64,000 nt of DNA from Bagarius yarrelli (Eukaryota > Chordata > Actinopteri > Siluriformes > Sisoridae). A program made the translations under genes and the position numbers. Location: the NCBI GenBank assembly GCA_005784505.1, contig VCAZ01000014.1:1319748-1383747 (forward strand), written 5' to 3'. Below the pieces are notes generated by a model. That model saw nothing but the letters and a program-made list of their open reading frames with translations. It was not told the origin of the DNA and did not search any database. Of the stretch, positions 36,392 to 51,700 are shown one piece after another (position 1 is the first letter of the stretch; each line of letters starts with the position of its first letter).

Positions 36392-39300
36392 GCTCTGTGG
36401 TGCATCATGGTTGAAGAAGTCTGTACCTACTAAACCTACTTCTGTGACTAACCAGCGAGTTAGTCAGTCAGTCTCGGCAGTAGGGCTGTGTAAATATATC
36501 GATACACAGCTAATTATCACAATATTTTTTTTCATGGTAGTATATCGATATTTTAACCTTGAGTTACGAGAACAAACCTGATTTGCGTTTATGTAAATAT
36601 TTTTTTAATTTATTTATTATCATTATTATTATTATTATTATCGGTAGTAGTAATAATAGTTTTTTACATATATTTTTATGGAGATACATAATCATTAACA
36701 TGTTTTATAGCATACTGCTATTATATTTAGTAAAATTAAAATTATTTCTAATATAGTTTTATATTTGTAGCAGTATTTAACAAAACCATCTTTTCACTAG
36801 TTGACCTGATAGTATAGTGGTGTATGAATATTTCATCCTATATTGTCACATATTTAACGTATATATATATATATATATACACTTACATTTAGGATTCATT
36901 TTATTGTTACCTGTTTCTAAATCACTCTATAGCCTATAGGACCTAAACACATTTCAGATATCTTTACTGAATATAAATCAATCAGATCACTTAGATCATT
37001 AGGATCAAGTCACTTAGAGATACCAAGGGTTCAGTCTAAACAAGGGGAATCTGCTTTTAGTTGTTACGCAGCCTGTAGTTAGAACCAGATACCAGATCAG
37101 ATGTGTTAAATCAGTAGCCATCTTTAAATCCAGACATAAAACACATCTATTTAGTTCTTCATTGACTGAATGAGCGCTGTGATAGCGTCAAATTATGTTA
37201 TATTCGTAACTGTTTTTATTTTAATTTCTCTGTTTTTAACTGTTGTAATTTTTTTATCATTTTATTTTGGAATTAGCACCTGTGTATGAAATGTGCTACA
37301 AACACTGTTTATTCACTTACTTACATGCATCCGATTAATTTTTTCTCAAACAAACGATCCTGAGCTGTGACTGTTTGAAATTCCAGGGTCTGTGCTGCAA
37401 GCCAAAAACGTGTGAGGGCTCCATAATGAATCCGAAGTCTCTAACTCGCTCTCCACCTGTTTCCCCACCTTCCAATGAGCTCCTTATTCAGGCCATCGAC
37501 TTCATTAACCACTATTACAAATCCTTTAAAAGGTCGGTATTATAAAAATAAGTCTGTATTTACGTCGAAGGAATGTTAATCACGCTTGTCAAGTTGAATG
37601 TTTTATGAGCCGTTTATAAAGATTAGTTACAATTACATCAGTCTGGGAAAAAAACTGGCAATACAAATGAACTGAATTGCTGTTGGAATCGTTTACACCT
37701 TAAAAAACATGATTTGTCTGTCACTCGTAATTACAGCTGATTTGTATGGGTTATTGAACACAGCTCTAGAGTTGACGAGCATTTGGCCCGGGTTAATGAG
37801 GTTGCTCAAGAGATTGATGTCAACGGATCTTATCAGCTCACTACAGAAGAGCTGGTGTTTGGAGCCAAGCAGGCTTGGAGAAATGCTCCCAGGTGCATTG
37901 GCAGAATCCAGTGGTCCAATTTGCAGGTTCAAGGCTTTTTTGAAACTCATTTTTAAAGCTGAAGTCCGCAACTTTTCATTGGTTGAAAATAATCCGTAAT
38001 GAATTAATTGGGAAATTTGTTACCAGCTAGTGTTTAAAACTATTCTCATATCTTAGCCCGATTCTTATCCTGATGCTAATCTTGTAATAAATGTTTTTAT
38101 AATCTGAAATCTGTAAAAACTGTTAGGTTTTTACAGTAAATAAAAGCGTCTTTGCGTCATTACGACACATCGATAAATATAAAGAAGTAGTCCTGGTAAT
38201 ATCGCATGCAAAGATAAAGCTAATGCTAACGCTAATATACACGACATACCGTACACGGTATCACGCTAGCTGATGTTGTTAAGAGAACAAAGTATAGCAA
38301 TATTAATCATTTGTTTGACTTAATTGGCAGTTGTTAGATCTAATTAGCATTGGTAACGCCATTTGTCAGAACGAAATTGTCAGATATGTTACTTACGTGT
38401 TTAAATGACATCCTCTGGTAAAAATTCTTATTTGGGTCATACTTTGAAGATGCAGAATTTGTAACAGCCCAAACACACACACACACACACCGCAAAACGT
38501 GCCGTGCTGAGCCGATGCACAACCCACGTAAAGATCATTATGCAAATAACTGCAGTTGCGGGTTTCAAACAGAGATGGCGACCAAGAGGCAAAACTTACG
38601 GACTGCAGCTTTAAATTTCGCATTAGGCAAAATAAACATATCAAATATGATATAATATTTTCTCTGTTTAAGGTGTTTGATGCACGGAAATGCCGGACCA
38701 CCGAGGACATGTTCCAGTTTCTGTGTGCTCATCTGAAATTCGCCTCGAATGGAGGAAATATTCGGTATACAGATATTTTAATGATAATGCGTATTAATAT
38801 TATTAATTAATTATTATTGTTATTATTATTAATTGTTGTAGAAGCAGAAATCATAGTAGTAGTTGGTGTTTTGTTTTTTGTGATGAATTTATAGGTAGGT
38901 AAATGAAAAACAAAAAGTCATGTTACTAAGAAACTCGAGTTAATCTAATCGAACATAAAACTGACAACATATTGACAATAATTAGCCAAAAGTATTGGAA
39001 CGGCAATACTTTTTCCAGATGGAAAGTCTTTATTGGTCACATAAACTTTACAGCACAGTGAAATTTGTTTCTTCGCATATCCCAGCTTGGGGTCAGAGCA
39101 CAGGGTCAGCCATGATACAGCCATTATACCCCTGAAGCAGGAAGGGTCTTGCTCAAGGACCCAACAGTGGCTGACTAGCAGCGGAGGGGGCTTCCTGGTC
39201 TTCCAGTCAACAACTCAGTATTAACATTAGTCCAAAAGATGAATATAAGATGATTGATTACAATTTCCTGACATTTAGATCTGTTTAGATTTTTTGTGAA

Positions 39301-42300
39301 GAATTAGTGGCAGAGCATTCAATTTTTGGGTATTAGAACAGATTGTAGGAAGTAAATTAAATTCAATAAAACTTAACATTCGCACAACTTTTGTAGCTTT
39401 ATTGGTGTGTTTATTGTCAGTCGTTGTCTTGCTGCATGATAAATCATTCCCCAATAAAGGGACTAAATGCATTTCTATGTAAATCGGCAGACTAAATGCT
39501 TCATTAGTTTTCTACGATCATAGAATTCATGATCAATTAAGATAGCTGAGGATATTTCAGAAGCAGCCATACACACTTCCTTCATTATTCTCAACCAATA
39601 AGCTTGTACTCTATCTTTTAGAGCATCAGTGAATATTTTCTCTCTTCGTACAGGTTATTATTTGTTCCGGCTCATCCTTCCATCTTTGGTTATTCCTATT
39701 TAACCCACTGAGTGGTTTGCATTCCGTGGTATAGCCTGTATAAGAGGTTATTTTAGTTTGATCCAATTATCCTTCTGTTACTATTCTTCTATACCGCTAT
39801 ATCTGGTCTGCATGTTTGTTTATCCTTTCTCTATTCATCGTTTTTATCTCCAATCCAAATGCCCTATTTTAAAAAAATGACGTTTCCATTTCAATTATTT
39901 ATTTATTTATTTTTAAATCCATCGAGGGGACCAGGCCAGTAAGTTAAGTGAAAGAGAAAAGGGGGATAGGATCAGGAAAAGTCCCTGTCCAGATTCAAAC
40001 TCAAAAGCGTCACGCATATGTGGACATGTGACCCACTACGCCACCGCTCCGGCACCATTTCAATACTTTTACAGGAGATTATTTTGTCTTATTAAATTAA
40101 ATCATACAAATCTTATTATAAATCCTATTATAAAAACATTAATGTTTTGCTATAATTGTTGGATTTGCTGTGTAATCGTCAGATTCTGACCAATCAGAGT
40201 TAAGAATAAAACATTTCTGCGTCTGACTGTTAGTTTATCTTATTTTACAGGTCAGCCATCACTGTTTTTCCTCAAAGAACCGATGGTCAGCACGATTTCC
40301 GGGTTTGGAACAGTCAGCTTATTAGATATGCTGGCTATCAGACAGGGGACGGACGAATTATAGGAGACCCTGCGAATGTAGACTTCACTGAGGTATCTAC
40401 AAGTCATTTATTTCTAAAAAAAACAGATGATTGATGACAGCAACAAATTATATTTTGGGACTTTTTTTAAAAAACTGAGCTTCTTGCCGTTTTTTTTTTT
40501 TTTTTTTATATCACCACCTTCCAACAGATTTGTGTCCAACTAGGATGGACGCCAAAGTACGGCTCCTTTGATGTTCTGCCACTGATCCTGCAGGCCAATG
40601 GTGAAGATCCTGAGCTGTATGAAATCCCTGCAGAGTTAATATTGGAGGTTGAAATTGAGCATCCGCAGTAAGCGCTAAACACATCACAAGCATACCATTA
40701 CTCACTAAATAGCATCAAATATATTAAAATTACTTTTGAACTCTGGAAAACAAAGCATGCGGAACAGGGGTAGGCCATAAATATTCTAAAATGGCCACGT
40801 TTTATGCTATGTAAAAATGCGGCTTAGTGGTTAAGGTGTTGGACTGATACCAGAAAGACCGGGGTTCGATTCCCAGTCCCACCAAGCCATCACTGCTGGG
40901 CCCCTGAGCAAGGCCCTTAACCTTCCAATTGCTCAGTTGTATAAAAAAGGTAAGTGTTAGTCGCTCTGGATGAGGACATCTACCAAATGCTGTAAATGTA
41001 AATCACTTAAGTACAATTAGAAGTACTAAAAAAAATAATATGAGTTAAGTAAGAGTAAACTTGCACAAACTGATTTAAATATTTAAATCTCAGCACATAC
41101 AATGTAAAACAGATCATTTTCTGATGGAATACTGTTCGGAAATTAAAGATGGGGTGCCACAATTTTTGGTTTCATAATAAACAATTTCTAAATACAAAAT
41201 TTATACAGAAGTGTGATTTTGTGCTGCTTAGAAGAAAACAAATTTTAGTGGAAAATCAATATGTTTACTGGCTCTGTGATGTTTACTCAGAGCATCGAGA
41301 CTCTTCACTGGAGTGCCTGAAGGTCTCTATAATCGCTTGGTATTTAATTGAGCTTGAAAATCCAAGTAAATCCCAGGCTTAAGGAGGACAAAAGTTCCCA
41401 GTCTTTTTTGGACTTGTGAAGGGTCTGCAGTAAAAGAACCATTAAAACCAACCAACCCTTCAAACGTAAAAATCAGGGATAAGTGGAAAAGCGAATTGTC
41501 CCTAAATTTACTCAATTCATTCATGAGAACATACCAAAACATACCAGTCAGCTATTAGCTTTCTCGAGCACTATGTGACTTTCAGTAAAGTGCTGACTGA
41601 CTGCTGGAGCCCATAATATGCGACTACCAATATTTAGATCCACAAGGTATGACCCTTCTAGGAAGGTCTGGCCACTTGATGGACATCTTGAGAAAATTCT
41701 TGGGACGTTATTTCCAGTCATACTAGACCAGGCTTTGCATAATTATCGCATTATAAACTATTACACAACTTGGGTAACAAGAGTAAACTAAAATAGATTT
41801 ACTTGGGAATTTATACCATGAATCTACGAAATAATTTGAGGAGATTAAATGGGTATTCATTTCTGGTGCTGTGAAACACTTTCTAGGTCGATCCATGTAC
41901 TAGAGACGTACGTTTCTCTATAACTAGCATCCTTTACTATAGAATGATCAGATGGAGCAGTGAGTTACTAGTTACTTTGGATCGGATTTAATAAATGGAA
42001 AATTCTAAATCTATATATAAAAAAAAAAAAAAAAACTACTAACAATTGATTTTATAAAATACGTGTCAAAAAAGGCAAAAAAGAAATCAAAGTGTGAGAT
42101 TTTAGAGTCATTACGGTAAGATTAAAGTGCCCATAGTTTCACAGTCACTCTCAAATAGTCATTATTATGAAACTTACAACATGTTTTCTCAGGCCGGAGC
42201 TGGAATTCCTCCACACTGATATCATCGTTTGTTTTAGTCACATAGAAGACGTCACATAATGTAACTGTTTATTTCACTCCTTGGAGTGTTTGATTGATTG

Positions 42301-45300
42301 AGTTTACATTTACATCATTCTGGCAGATGTTCTTATCCAGCGCGACTTACATTTATCTCCTTTATACAACTGAGAAATTGGGGGGTTAAGGGCCTTGCTT
42401 AGAGGGCCAGCAGTGTTGGAGCTGGGAATTGAACCCACAATCTTCGGGTTGGTAGTCCAACACCTTAACCACTTCCACCACTTTCAGTGTTTTCACTGAT
42501 ATATGTTTTCTTCTTCTCCCTCTTCAGCCGTTATGTTCCATGCCATCGTAGCCTCAGGCTTGCTTATTTGGGATAAATATATATATATATAAAAAATCTA
42601 TAAGTTGCAATATTTATTCTGAATTTTAATACACTTTGGGACAATATCTAGTGTTAAAAACACCAAACAGCATCTAACACTGAACTACAAACAATGTACA
42701 GGTGGGAAGATCTTTCATTCTGTGATGTTCCTCAATGTGTCTCAAGGTTCCTTAATTTCCTCTGTAATTCCTTTCCTTCATATTTTTTGGTTTTGGTTCT
42801 GCAACCCCAGTTCCTTTCTTTTATATTTATTCTTATGTTCTTGTTTTTGTTACCTGGCCAATGTTCCGGTATCTGGTGGACCCGCTGCATTATTGGGTTT
42901 TTAATATCAACAAAGTCATAACAATTAATGGAAAAACCGCTTAAAAGGCTGCTTATTTTATCTCACTCAAAAGCCGCATATGTTTAATGAAAATGTTTAT
43001 AGGAAATGTAGACGAGTGCAACATAAATTTTGGTTCCACAATAAAAAATTTATAAACACAATTTTTTAGCAAGTTTAATGCTGCTTAGAATAAAACAAAA
43101 AAGGAAATCCATAGAGCTGAGGTGTCTGAATGTCTCTTTATAAGCAATATAGACAGAATTTATTTACCACATGAGAGCACACTTAAAACTATAAATGATA
43201 TAATAATAATATTCAATTCATTGTGTAAGGTACGTGTACAGAGCCAATGAAATGCATTTTTCGCATATCCCATCTTAGTAAGTTGGGGGTCAGAGCGCAG
43301 GGTCAGCTATGATACAGCGCCACTGGAGCAGGAGGGGTTAAGGGTCTTGCTCAGGCACCCAACAGTGGTTGACTTGCTGGTGGTGGGGCTTGAACCCAGG
43401 TGTTTCTGGTCTTTAGATCAGCAAATCAGCACCTTAACCATTTGAGCCACCACTGCCCCCACCATAATTTCCAATATGGAAATTATGATATATTTTATGT
43501 TGTACATTAAAATGGGCCAAGGGCAATAAGTTTGGGGCTAAAAAAAATTCATTAAAACAAACTTTAAAATCAGGTCCCAAATATCTCACAAGGTCTAGGT
43601 TTAAACAATTGATATATATTTTCTAGGTTCTACTGTAAATACAATGTGAGATTGCAAGATTTGCAGGTTATTGCATTCTGTTTGTACAACCACAAACATT
43701 CTAACATGATCATTTGTGTTTTATTGATGCTTTTTTATAAATCTAGTTACGAATGGTTCAAAGATCTGGACCTTAGATGGTATGCAGTACCTGCAGTGTC
43801 CAACATGATGCTGGAGGTTGGTGGTCTTGAGTTTACAGCATGCCCCTTTAATGGCTGGTACATGGGCACTGAAATTGGTGTGAGGAACTTCTGCGATGCA
43901 CAGCGCTACAACATTCTTGAGGTAAACCTTTTGCCTGGATTTCTCTCAATGCAGGATGGTATAAAAGTTATAAAGATGTTAACAGTACATAAACCTTTAA
44001 AACTCATTTAAAATGCCTTTTACAGAAAGTCGGACGTCTTATGGGGTTGGATACACACAACCTGTCATCGCTGTGGAAGGATGAGGCTCTGGTTGCCATC
44101 AACGTTGCTGTGATTCACAGTTTTCAGGTAAAACATTAAAAGTAGGTGTGAAGGTCCAGTGGTACTGCTTTTGTGGGACGTGGCGGCTTAGTGGCTAAGG
44201 TGTTGGACTGTTATCAGAAAGACTGGGGTTCTTTCTGGTAACAGCCCACCAAGCCACCACTGCTGGGCCCCCTGAGCAAGGCCCTTAACCCCCAATTGCT
44301 CAGTTGTATTAAAAAAGAGAGAGAGATAAATGTAAGTCGCTCTGGATAACCGGGACGTCTGCCTAACGTAAATGTAAAAGTAAAGCCCATAATATGCGGG
44401 GGGAATTGTGGGGGTGGGGAGTTTTTATAAATGTAAATGTCACATAGACTCTACAGACCAGTAAAATTTTGCATTTCTGGCATCTCCTATTTTAGAAAGT
44501 TGGGGTCAGAGTGCAGGGTCAGTTATAATAGGTTTTAAGGATCTTGCTCAAGGACCCAACAGTGGCAGACTAGCGGTGGTGGGGCTTCAACCCTTCCTGG
44601 TTTTCTAATAAATATCTCAGTGCCTTAACCATTGATTCGTGGTGTGTAAATGGTCATGTAGCTCTGTGTGTTTGCAATGGGTTCATTGTGTCATCCATCT
44701 TGTGCCTTCAGTCCCCTGAGTTTTTTAAAAAAATTGTTTTTAATAAAAAATATATATATTTTACCATGCAGTGCTTATAGTTGACTTTTTTCATGAAGTA
44801 AAGTAATCAATAATATATTAAATAACTTGACAGTTAAGTATACTTTTAAGTCTATCTGCTTTTACTTGGTATTTATACTCAATAAAAAATCAGTATAAAA
44901 TAAATAAATAAAGCAGAGTTCTTAAAGTTTTTACTTAATAAAAAAGATTGTAATTGTAGAACTTAACTAGTCCACTGACAGTATTTGAATTAGTTTACTT
45001 CAAACTGAACTTTTATGATAAAAAAATGCTTTGGAAGACTCACTTATCTCTTTAAGTTAAAAAATTACATAGTAATTCTGTCAAGTTACAATACAAATTA
45101 TAGTACAATACAATACAAATTATAGTAAAACTGACTTTAAAGTCAGTTTACTATAATAAGAGTGGCGCTGCTTTATATGGCCAAAGTATTAAAATACTAC
45201 ACAAGTCCATCACTGGAACATTAATTTCAGTAGAACATTAACTTCAGGAAGGGGGTTAGTGGTGGCTCAAATGGTTGTTTAAAGGGCTGAGTTGCTGATC

Positions 45301-45699
45301 CAGCAACACCTGGGTTCAAGCCCTACCACTGGCAAGCCCCTCCCCTCCTGCTGCAAGGGGTGCTGACCCTGCGCTCTAAGCCCAACATATTAAAATAAGA
45401 TATGCAAAAAAGAATTTTACTGTGTTGTAAAGAAGTGTACGTGACAAAATAAAGACATTTTGTCTTTTTCATTTTTTCTACATTTTTTATTTTAGTTATA
45501 GAAAAGAGAATCGGGATTCAGACCTCAACTGCACTTAAGTACATTCATTCATTCATTCATTCATCTTCTATACCCACTTATTCCCTAATTCGGGGTCACA
45601 GGGATCTGCTGGAGTCTATCCCAGCCATCTCTGAAAGGGTGTAAGGCAGGAGGGAAGACACCCTGGACAGGTCGCCAGTCCATCACAGGGCCACACACA

Positions 45700-45730
<31 letters not shown>

Positions 45731-48700
45731 TCACACACACTGTGCACTTAAGTTTACTTCAGCAAATCAACTTTAAGTTAATTCTTTTAGAAATGCTGTG
45801 AATCGTGCTAATGTAATGTACTTTGGTCTTTCTTTTTTTTAACTGATTAAAAACGACAAGCATGTAAAGTCAGCTGATCCAATGCAATTTATTTATAAAT
45901 AAATGTAAAAAAAGGTTCTTAAACAAATCTGTAGCCGATTAGATTTAAATAGTTTTTTTCCCCCAAACATAGGCTAGATTTATGATTGTAATTACAGCAC
46001 TGATGTGGCCACTTTTAAACAAACTAATTTAATCACCTAAAAGAGGAGATAGATGTAGGTCACACTGGATAAAGGTGTCTGCCAAATGCCATAGATGTCA
46101 ATTTATATTAATCGATTAACTGCTCACTTTTATTGATCAGCTAGAATTTGTCTTATATCTTGTGCTGTAGAAAAACAAGGTGACCATCACAGACCACCAC
46201 TCAGCCGCAGAGTCCTTCATGAAGCACATGGAGACTGAATTGCGCTTGCGTGGTGGCTGTCCTGCTGACTGGGTCTGGCTGGTGCCTCCCATGTCTGGTT
46301 CTTTGACCCCTGTGTTCCACCAGGAGATGATCAACTACGTCCTGTCTCCATTTTATTACTATCAGGTAGCAAACTTTAACAATTTACTTAAAAAAACATA
46401 TTTAATCAGTAAACCTAATTAAATATTCATAGTAATTTGGTTGTTTTTGCTGGTTCTTTATTAATCCTTATTTTCATTTAAAGCCTGATCCTTGGTTAAC
46501 ACATGAATGGAAAGGTGAAAAGAAACGACTGAAAAGGCAACGAAGAATAAGATTTAAAGGTCTAATAAGGTGAGTGCCTTTTTTTAACTTCTTTTTTTTT
46601 ACTGTTCTGGTGCTTAATAATGACAGTAAAATAAAACACTGAATTAGAGATCGTCCGATCGGTTTTCCTGATATTTTTCTCAATATTTAAGCATTTTTTG
46701 AATATCGGATGTCACTTTAAAAACAGGTCCACCGATATAAGTCCTGTGGTCAATTTTTTGATGGTGTGCAAGACCTTTACTACAGCACTGCATAGCGAGA
46801 AGTAAAATCGATATACTTTGTTTAGTTCTGCTCAATAAAGCTTCTCGTAGGTAGCAAAGCTTTTTATCCCCCCAAAAATTGGTTTTTATTTCTTACTTTC
46901 TTTTTTTATCTAATAAAAAGTACTTTAACGACATTCCAGGTTATTTTCATTTAGTCGTTTTTAATTTCTTTAAATGTCATATGTCGAAATAAAAGCTGTT
47001 TTTTTTGTGTGCTTTTTGTCATAGAGTAAAATTGCAGTATTGACAGGGTTAAAAATGAAATGTTTGCCCGTTTATAATATGTCAAAAACAAAAGTAAAAC
47101 AATAAATAAATAAATATCACTAAAGGATTACAGTTATCACGCACATGGACAAGCAAATATTCGTATATTTCTTTGCTTTTTTAATGAGAATTCGTGAATT
47201 CTCTTTCTCCAGGGCAGCCATCTTCTCTCAAACACTCATGAAATCTGTCATGGTAAAGAGAGTGCCATGCACCATCCTTTATGCAACTGAAACAGGAAAA
47301 TCACAAACTTTTGCCAACAAGCTCAAACTAATACTCAGCTGTGCTTTTAATCCCAGGGTAAAGGTTCAAATATTTATGAAAATTGTATATAGTTACGATG
47401 TTAAACAGACTGAATTATCTTTTCCTACTGGTTTGTTTGGGTTTCAGGTTTTCTGCATGGACGAGTACAATTTCCTGGATCTTGAGAAAGAGTGTTTCCT
47501 CTTGGTGGTAACCAGTACGTTTGGGAATGGAGATTCTCCAGGAAATGGACAGGTATTGGCTTGGTTGCTGCCCTAGATTCACAGTTACATTCATGGCATT
47601 TGGCAGACACCATTATCCACAGCATCTTACATTCATTTTATTTTTTCAACAACTGAGCAGTTAAGGGGCCTTGCTCAGGGGCCCAGTAGTGGCAGCCTGG
47701 TGCGGATTGGAATTGAACCCATGATCTTCCAGCAGTGTGTAAAAAAGTGAAAAAAGAGTTAATTTTCCTCTCCCATCAGCCATTGTGGGCGAGAATTTTT
47801 TTTTAATTTTAACTTTATAGAAGCGTTTTGCTAGTCTGTGCTAGGCTGTAAGAATGTACTCTGATCAACCAAACGGAAAAATGATGATGTCATCGTGTGC
47901 AAGCTAGCAGGCTTCGGGGGGTGGGTTAAAAAAAATCAGTTTGGTTAAAGAAACAGTCTTTAATAATATTAACTTAAAGTATTTAATAAAATAACATTAA
48001 CCAATGAATCTGCTACTGCTACTACGATTTAAGTTACATGGGCAGCGCTACTGATTCCGAAGGCTGATTCTTTAATGTTGGGCTTATATAATTTAATTAT
48101 GAATTTTTTCCCTCTGTTTTTAAAGATGTTCAAGAAGTTTCTTTTGAACACTACAAACCTCCAAAACAAACTCAGGTTAGTGTTCCTAAAAATAATATTC
48201 CTTTTTTTAACAGAAGTAGATATTCGACTAGTCCCTTTCTATTCTACAGGTACTGCGTCTTTGGGCTTGGCTCTCGCATGTACCCACAGTTTTGCACTTT
48301 TGCCCATGCCGTGGACGATAAACTTGCAGAACTCGGAGCCAAACGAGTGACTTCATTAGGAGAGGGTGATGAGCTTAATGGGCAGGAAGAGTCTTTCTCC
48401 ACCTGGGCTTGTACCGTGTTTAAGGTTCACTTCTCACCCTAAATAAACACAAAATCACATTTAGCAGCCACTGCTTGTGGTTTATAAAATGGTTTACATG
48501 TACAGGCTGCCTGTGAGGGGTTTGGTATTAAGAGCCATGTCGAATGGGCGGAGCATCTAACGGACAGCTGGGACCCATTGAGACATCGAGTGCAGCCTGA
48601 CGGCAGTTCCTTTGAACGCATGACGGGTATTTAATCAGTATATCATACGGAAAGGTCTCAGGCAGGCAGTTGGCCATTTTGATACTGTATGTTGCCTCTT

Positions 48701-51700
48701 CTTACAGCTCTCTCAGCGCTTCATGCTCAGACTGTGTTTCATATGAAGCTAAAGAGAAGAAAGAATCTCCATGGTTCACAATCAAGGTTGATTTTCATTA
48801 TAAATATGGCACTCAATTTTAACTGCGTTTGGAATCATATTAAAGCTGTATTTTTCCTTTGTTGTATAATGTGGCAATGTTTTTTGTTTTCAGGCGCTGT
48901 ACTATACTGGTGGAACTAGAGGTTGGTGGTGACAAAAAAGAGGCCTTGAATTATGCTCCTGGAGACCACGTAGGTGTTTTCCCAGGAAATTCGCCTGAGC
49001 TGGTAATGGGCATTCTGAAGCACCTTCCTAATGCCCCTCCCACCAATCAGAGCATCCAGCTTGAATACCTTTATGAGTCCTACTTGGGTAAGTAGTCTGT
49101 TTAAATTTGTTACAGTGCTCAATTAATATTAGAAAATTCTGTTGTTTTATCCTGCAGGGGTTGCAAAGTGGAAAAGAGATTCACGTATCCCAGCATGCCC
49201 TTTGGCCAAGGCTTTAACATACCTTTTGGATATTACTACCCCACCTTCTCAAAGTCTCTTGCACAAGCTTTCACGCATGACTAAGAAGAAAGATGACCGA
49301 CTGCGTCTGCTAGCCCTAGCAAAGGTAACTGACAAATCTACTATCAGTCTGGGGCAATTAAAGAGGTCTCAGATATTGTATAAAGGAATACGGGGAAGTG
49401 GTAGGCCAGTGTTTATAAGGTGTTGGATTGCTGAGCAAAAGATTGTTGGTTAAATTCCCAGAAACACCAAACTGCCACTGCTGGTGCCTTGAGTAAGGCC
49501 CCTTAACCCTAACCCTAACCCTAACCTGCTCAGCTGTACAGTACAAATGATATAAATGTTGGTTGCTCTGGGTGAGGGTGTCTGGAAGCTACTAATTGTC
49601 ACTAATTTAAACATTACGTCCAAAGTAGTGTCAATTTGGATACATACAATTTTATTTTGTAAAATATGTTCACGGATTGGAAAATTGTTTTCAGGGGTTG
49701 ATAGAAGGTGGTAGCTGAGGGTTTAAGGTGTAAGATTGCTGATTAGAAGGTCTTGGGTTTAATTTGCAGCACCACCAAGCTGCAAAGCCTCTAACTGTTT
49801 AGATGGTTAAAGGAGGAAAAAAATGTATGTTGCTTTGGATTAAGGGTGTCTACCAAATGCCAAAAATGTAAATGTAAGTATTTTAAATTTGTAAATCTGT
49901 TATAAGATCCTTTTTAAGCATTTTTTAAGGCTTGAGGCAGCAGTTGTTTTGGGTTTGGAAGCAAAAAGGAAATATAAGAAAAGTAGTTGAGCTGTTATAA
50001 AATTTAAGTAATCAGTCCTGTCCTGTTAGGTTAATTGTTAAAACATTTACAGTACTAAACGTTCACTTGGTTTTATGTTTGCCAACCAGAAGATCAGAAA
50101 GCTGTCTAGAGGAAAAAAGTAAGACAGGTACATCCTGAGAAAAGAGTGAAAAAAAATCAATGAATCAGGTTACATACAGATGTTGGGCATAGTCAGTAAA
50201 TAGTGTAGTAAGTAATAGTGGTGTACTAGACAGCATTAGACATCAAACAGGTCGGCCAGGGAAAATAAATACAGCTAATGACAAATCTGCTGACAAACCA
50301 TTCAGCAGGCTAGTTTATTCAAGTGACGGACAGAAAAGAATTATTCAAGTTAAGAAAGAAAGGTTCTGCTCATGATCCAAAAGATACAAGCTCATCTGTG
50401 AAGCATGGTGGTGGTAGTGTTATAGCTTGGGTTTAAGAGCGTTTAAAATCTTCTGGGGATCAGCAGCAGAATAAATGTAGAAGTCTTTAGAACTATTCTG
50501 TCTGCCATCAAAATATTTAAAAAGCCTTAAATTTATGACAATGTCTTATTTAATTGTAATGTTTAAGTATATGTTTCCGAAAAATAAGAACTTTGTAAAT
50601 AATGACACGTTTCTACAGGACTTTAAATGTTACTCGGAATGGAAAACTTTTAGTAGGCCCAACTTTCTGGATGTTCTGGAGGAGTTTCCATCCGTGGAGC
50701 TCTCTACTGCCTTTCTTCTCAGCCAGCTACCCTTGCTGAAGCCCCGTCTCTACTCCGTAAGCTCCTCCCCAGACCTCCACCCTCACGAGCTTCACCTCAC
50801 CGTGTCTGTGGTTAGCTACCGCACTCAAGGTAAAAAGACACACACCACCAATCGCCGCCGTGCACGGCTTTAATAGAACCTGGTTCCTGACCTTGTCATT
50901 TCATTCAGTCGCACATTTAAGGTGGCCAAAAAGTATAAACTTCAGAATTTTTAAAAGAGCTATTAATTTTAATCTTTGTTTTATTTTCCAGATGGAAAAG
51001 GTTCTCTGCATCATGGTGTCTGTAGTACATGGCTCAACACACTCAAGGAAGGCCAATTGGTTCCTTGCTTCATTCACAGGTATAAACTAGAACCAGATCC
51101 TATAAAATATCCTAAAATAAAATAAAAATATTAGGTTTTAAGTGTTTGGTATTTGAACACATCCCTGGCGGTCTGGAAGTCATGACTGCTGATTTCTCGG
51201 AACACACCGAGCCATTAAGAGGTTAATTCTTAGTCCCGGTTCCAAGCCCGGATAAAATTGGAGGGGTTCATTATAGCCAGTTGCACAATGTGTGGTTTTA
51301 GCCATGATTTGTCTGTCTGAGACAAAATTTAAAATTCTAATATATTCCCACACTCCTACATCACAATCTGTGGTCTTCGATGGCTAGTTTGATAGCCGAT
51401 TTGCGATATTTTTTTCCTCCAATGAAATTCTGTATCCGAGGATATTAGACACTTTTCTGTAGTGTGACTTCTCCTACGATGACCGCCAAATCAAGAACCA
51501 GCGCCTAACCTGATGATGCAGTTAGTGTGACAACTCCAAACCACCTCAGGAAAATATTCAATTCGATTCCAGTGGACAGAACAGCAGGAAAAGAAACGTA
51601 TTGAGTTACGTCTGGAAAAAGAGTGTTTGCATGAGGTGTTGTCGCTGTTTTACCACAATTTAGCGAGAGAACAAACAAGTCGCGGATTGATTGAACAAAC

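Larger units (their letters stand above)
34432..46365 (+). other. nos2: nos2 oxygenase-domain exons 1-10
   Basis: Exons: 34432-34491, 34604-34705, 37387-37532, 37764-37926, 38673-38764, 40251-40392, 40528-40667, 43747-43921, 44026-44127, 46171-46365 (residues 1-439). Exon 2 could start at 34607 instead (tandem CAG acceptor), removing one Gln. Exon 1 encodes 'MGKKLCQAKG'; the Gly2 and Cys6 would suit N-terminal acylation, not tested. Exon 4 has an uncommon donor (CAG|gttcaa). Confidence 0.95.
46484..48626 (+). other. nos2: nos2 calmodulin and FMN exons 11-16
   Basis: Exons: 46484-46569, 47213-47357, 47448-47552, 48126-48175, 48250-48424, 48506-48626 (residues 440-668). Exon 11 gives the basic 'KKRLKRQRRIRFKGLI' calmodulin segment; exon 13 the 'TSTFGNGDSPGNG' phosphate loop; exon 15 'GLGSRMYPQF'. 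Exon 14 is only 50 bases, and no control loop is encoded there. Confidence 0.95.
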
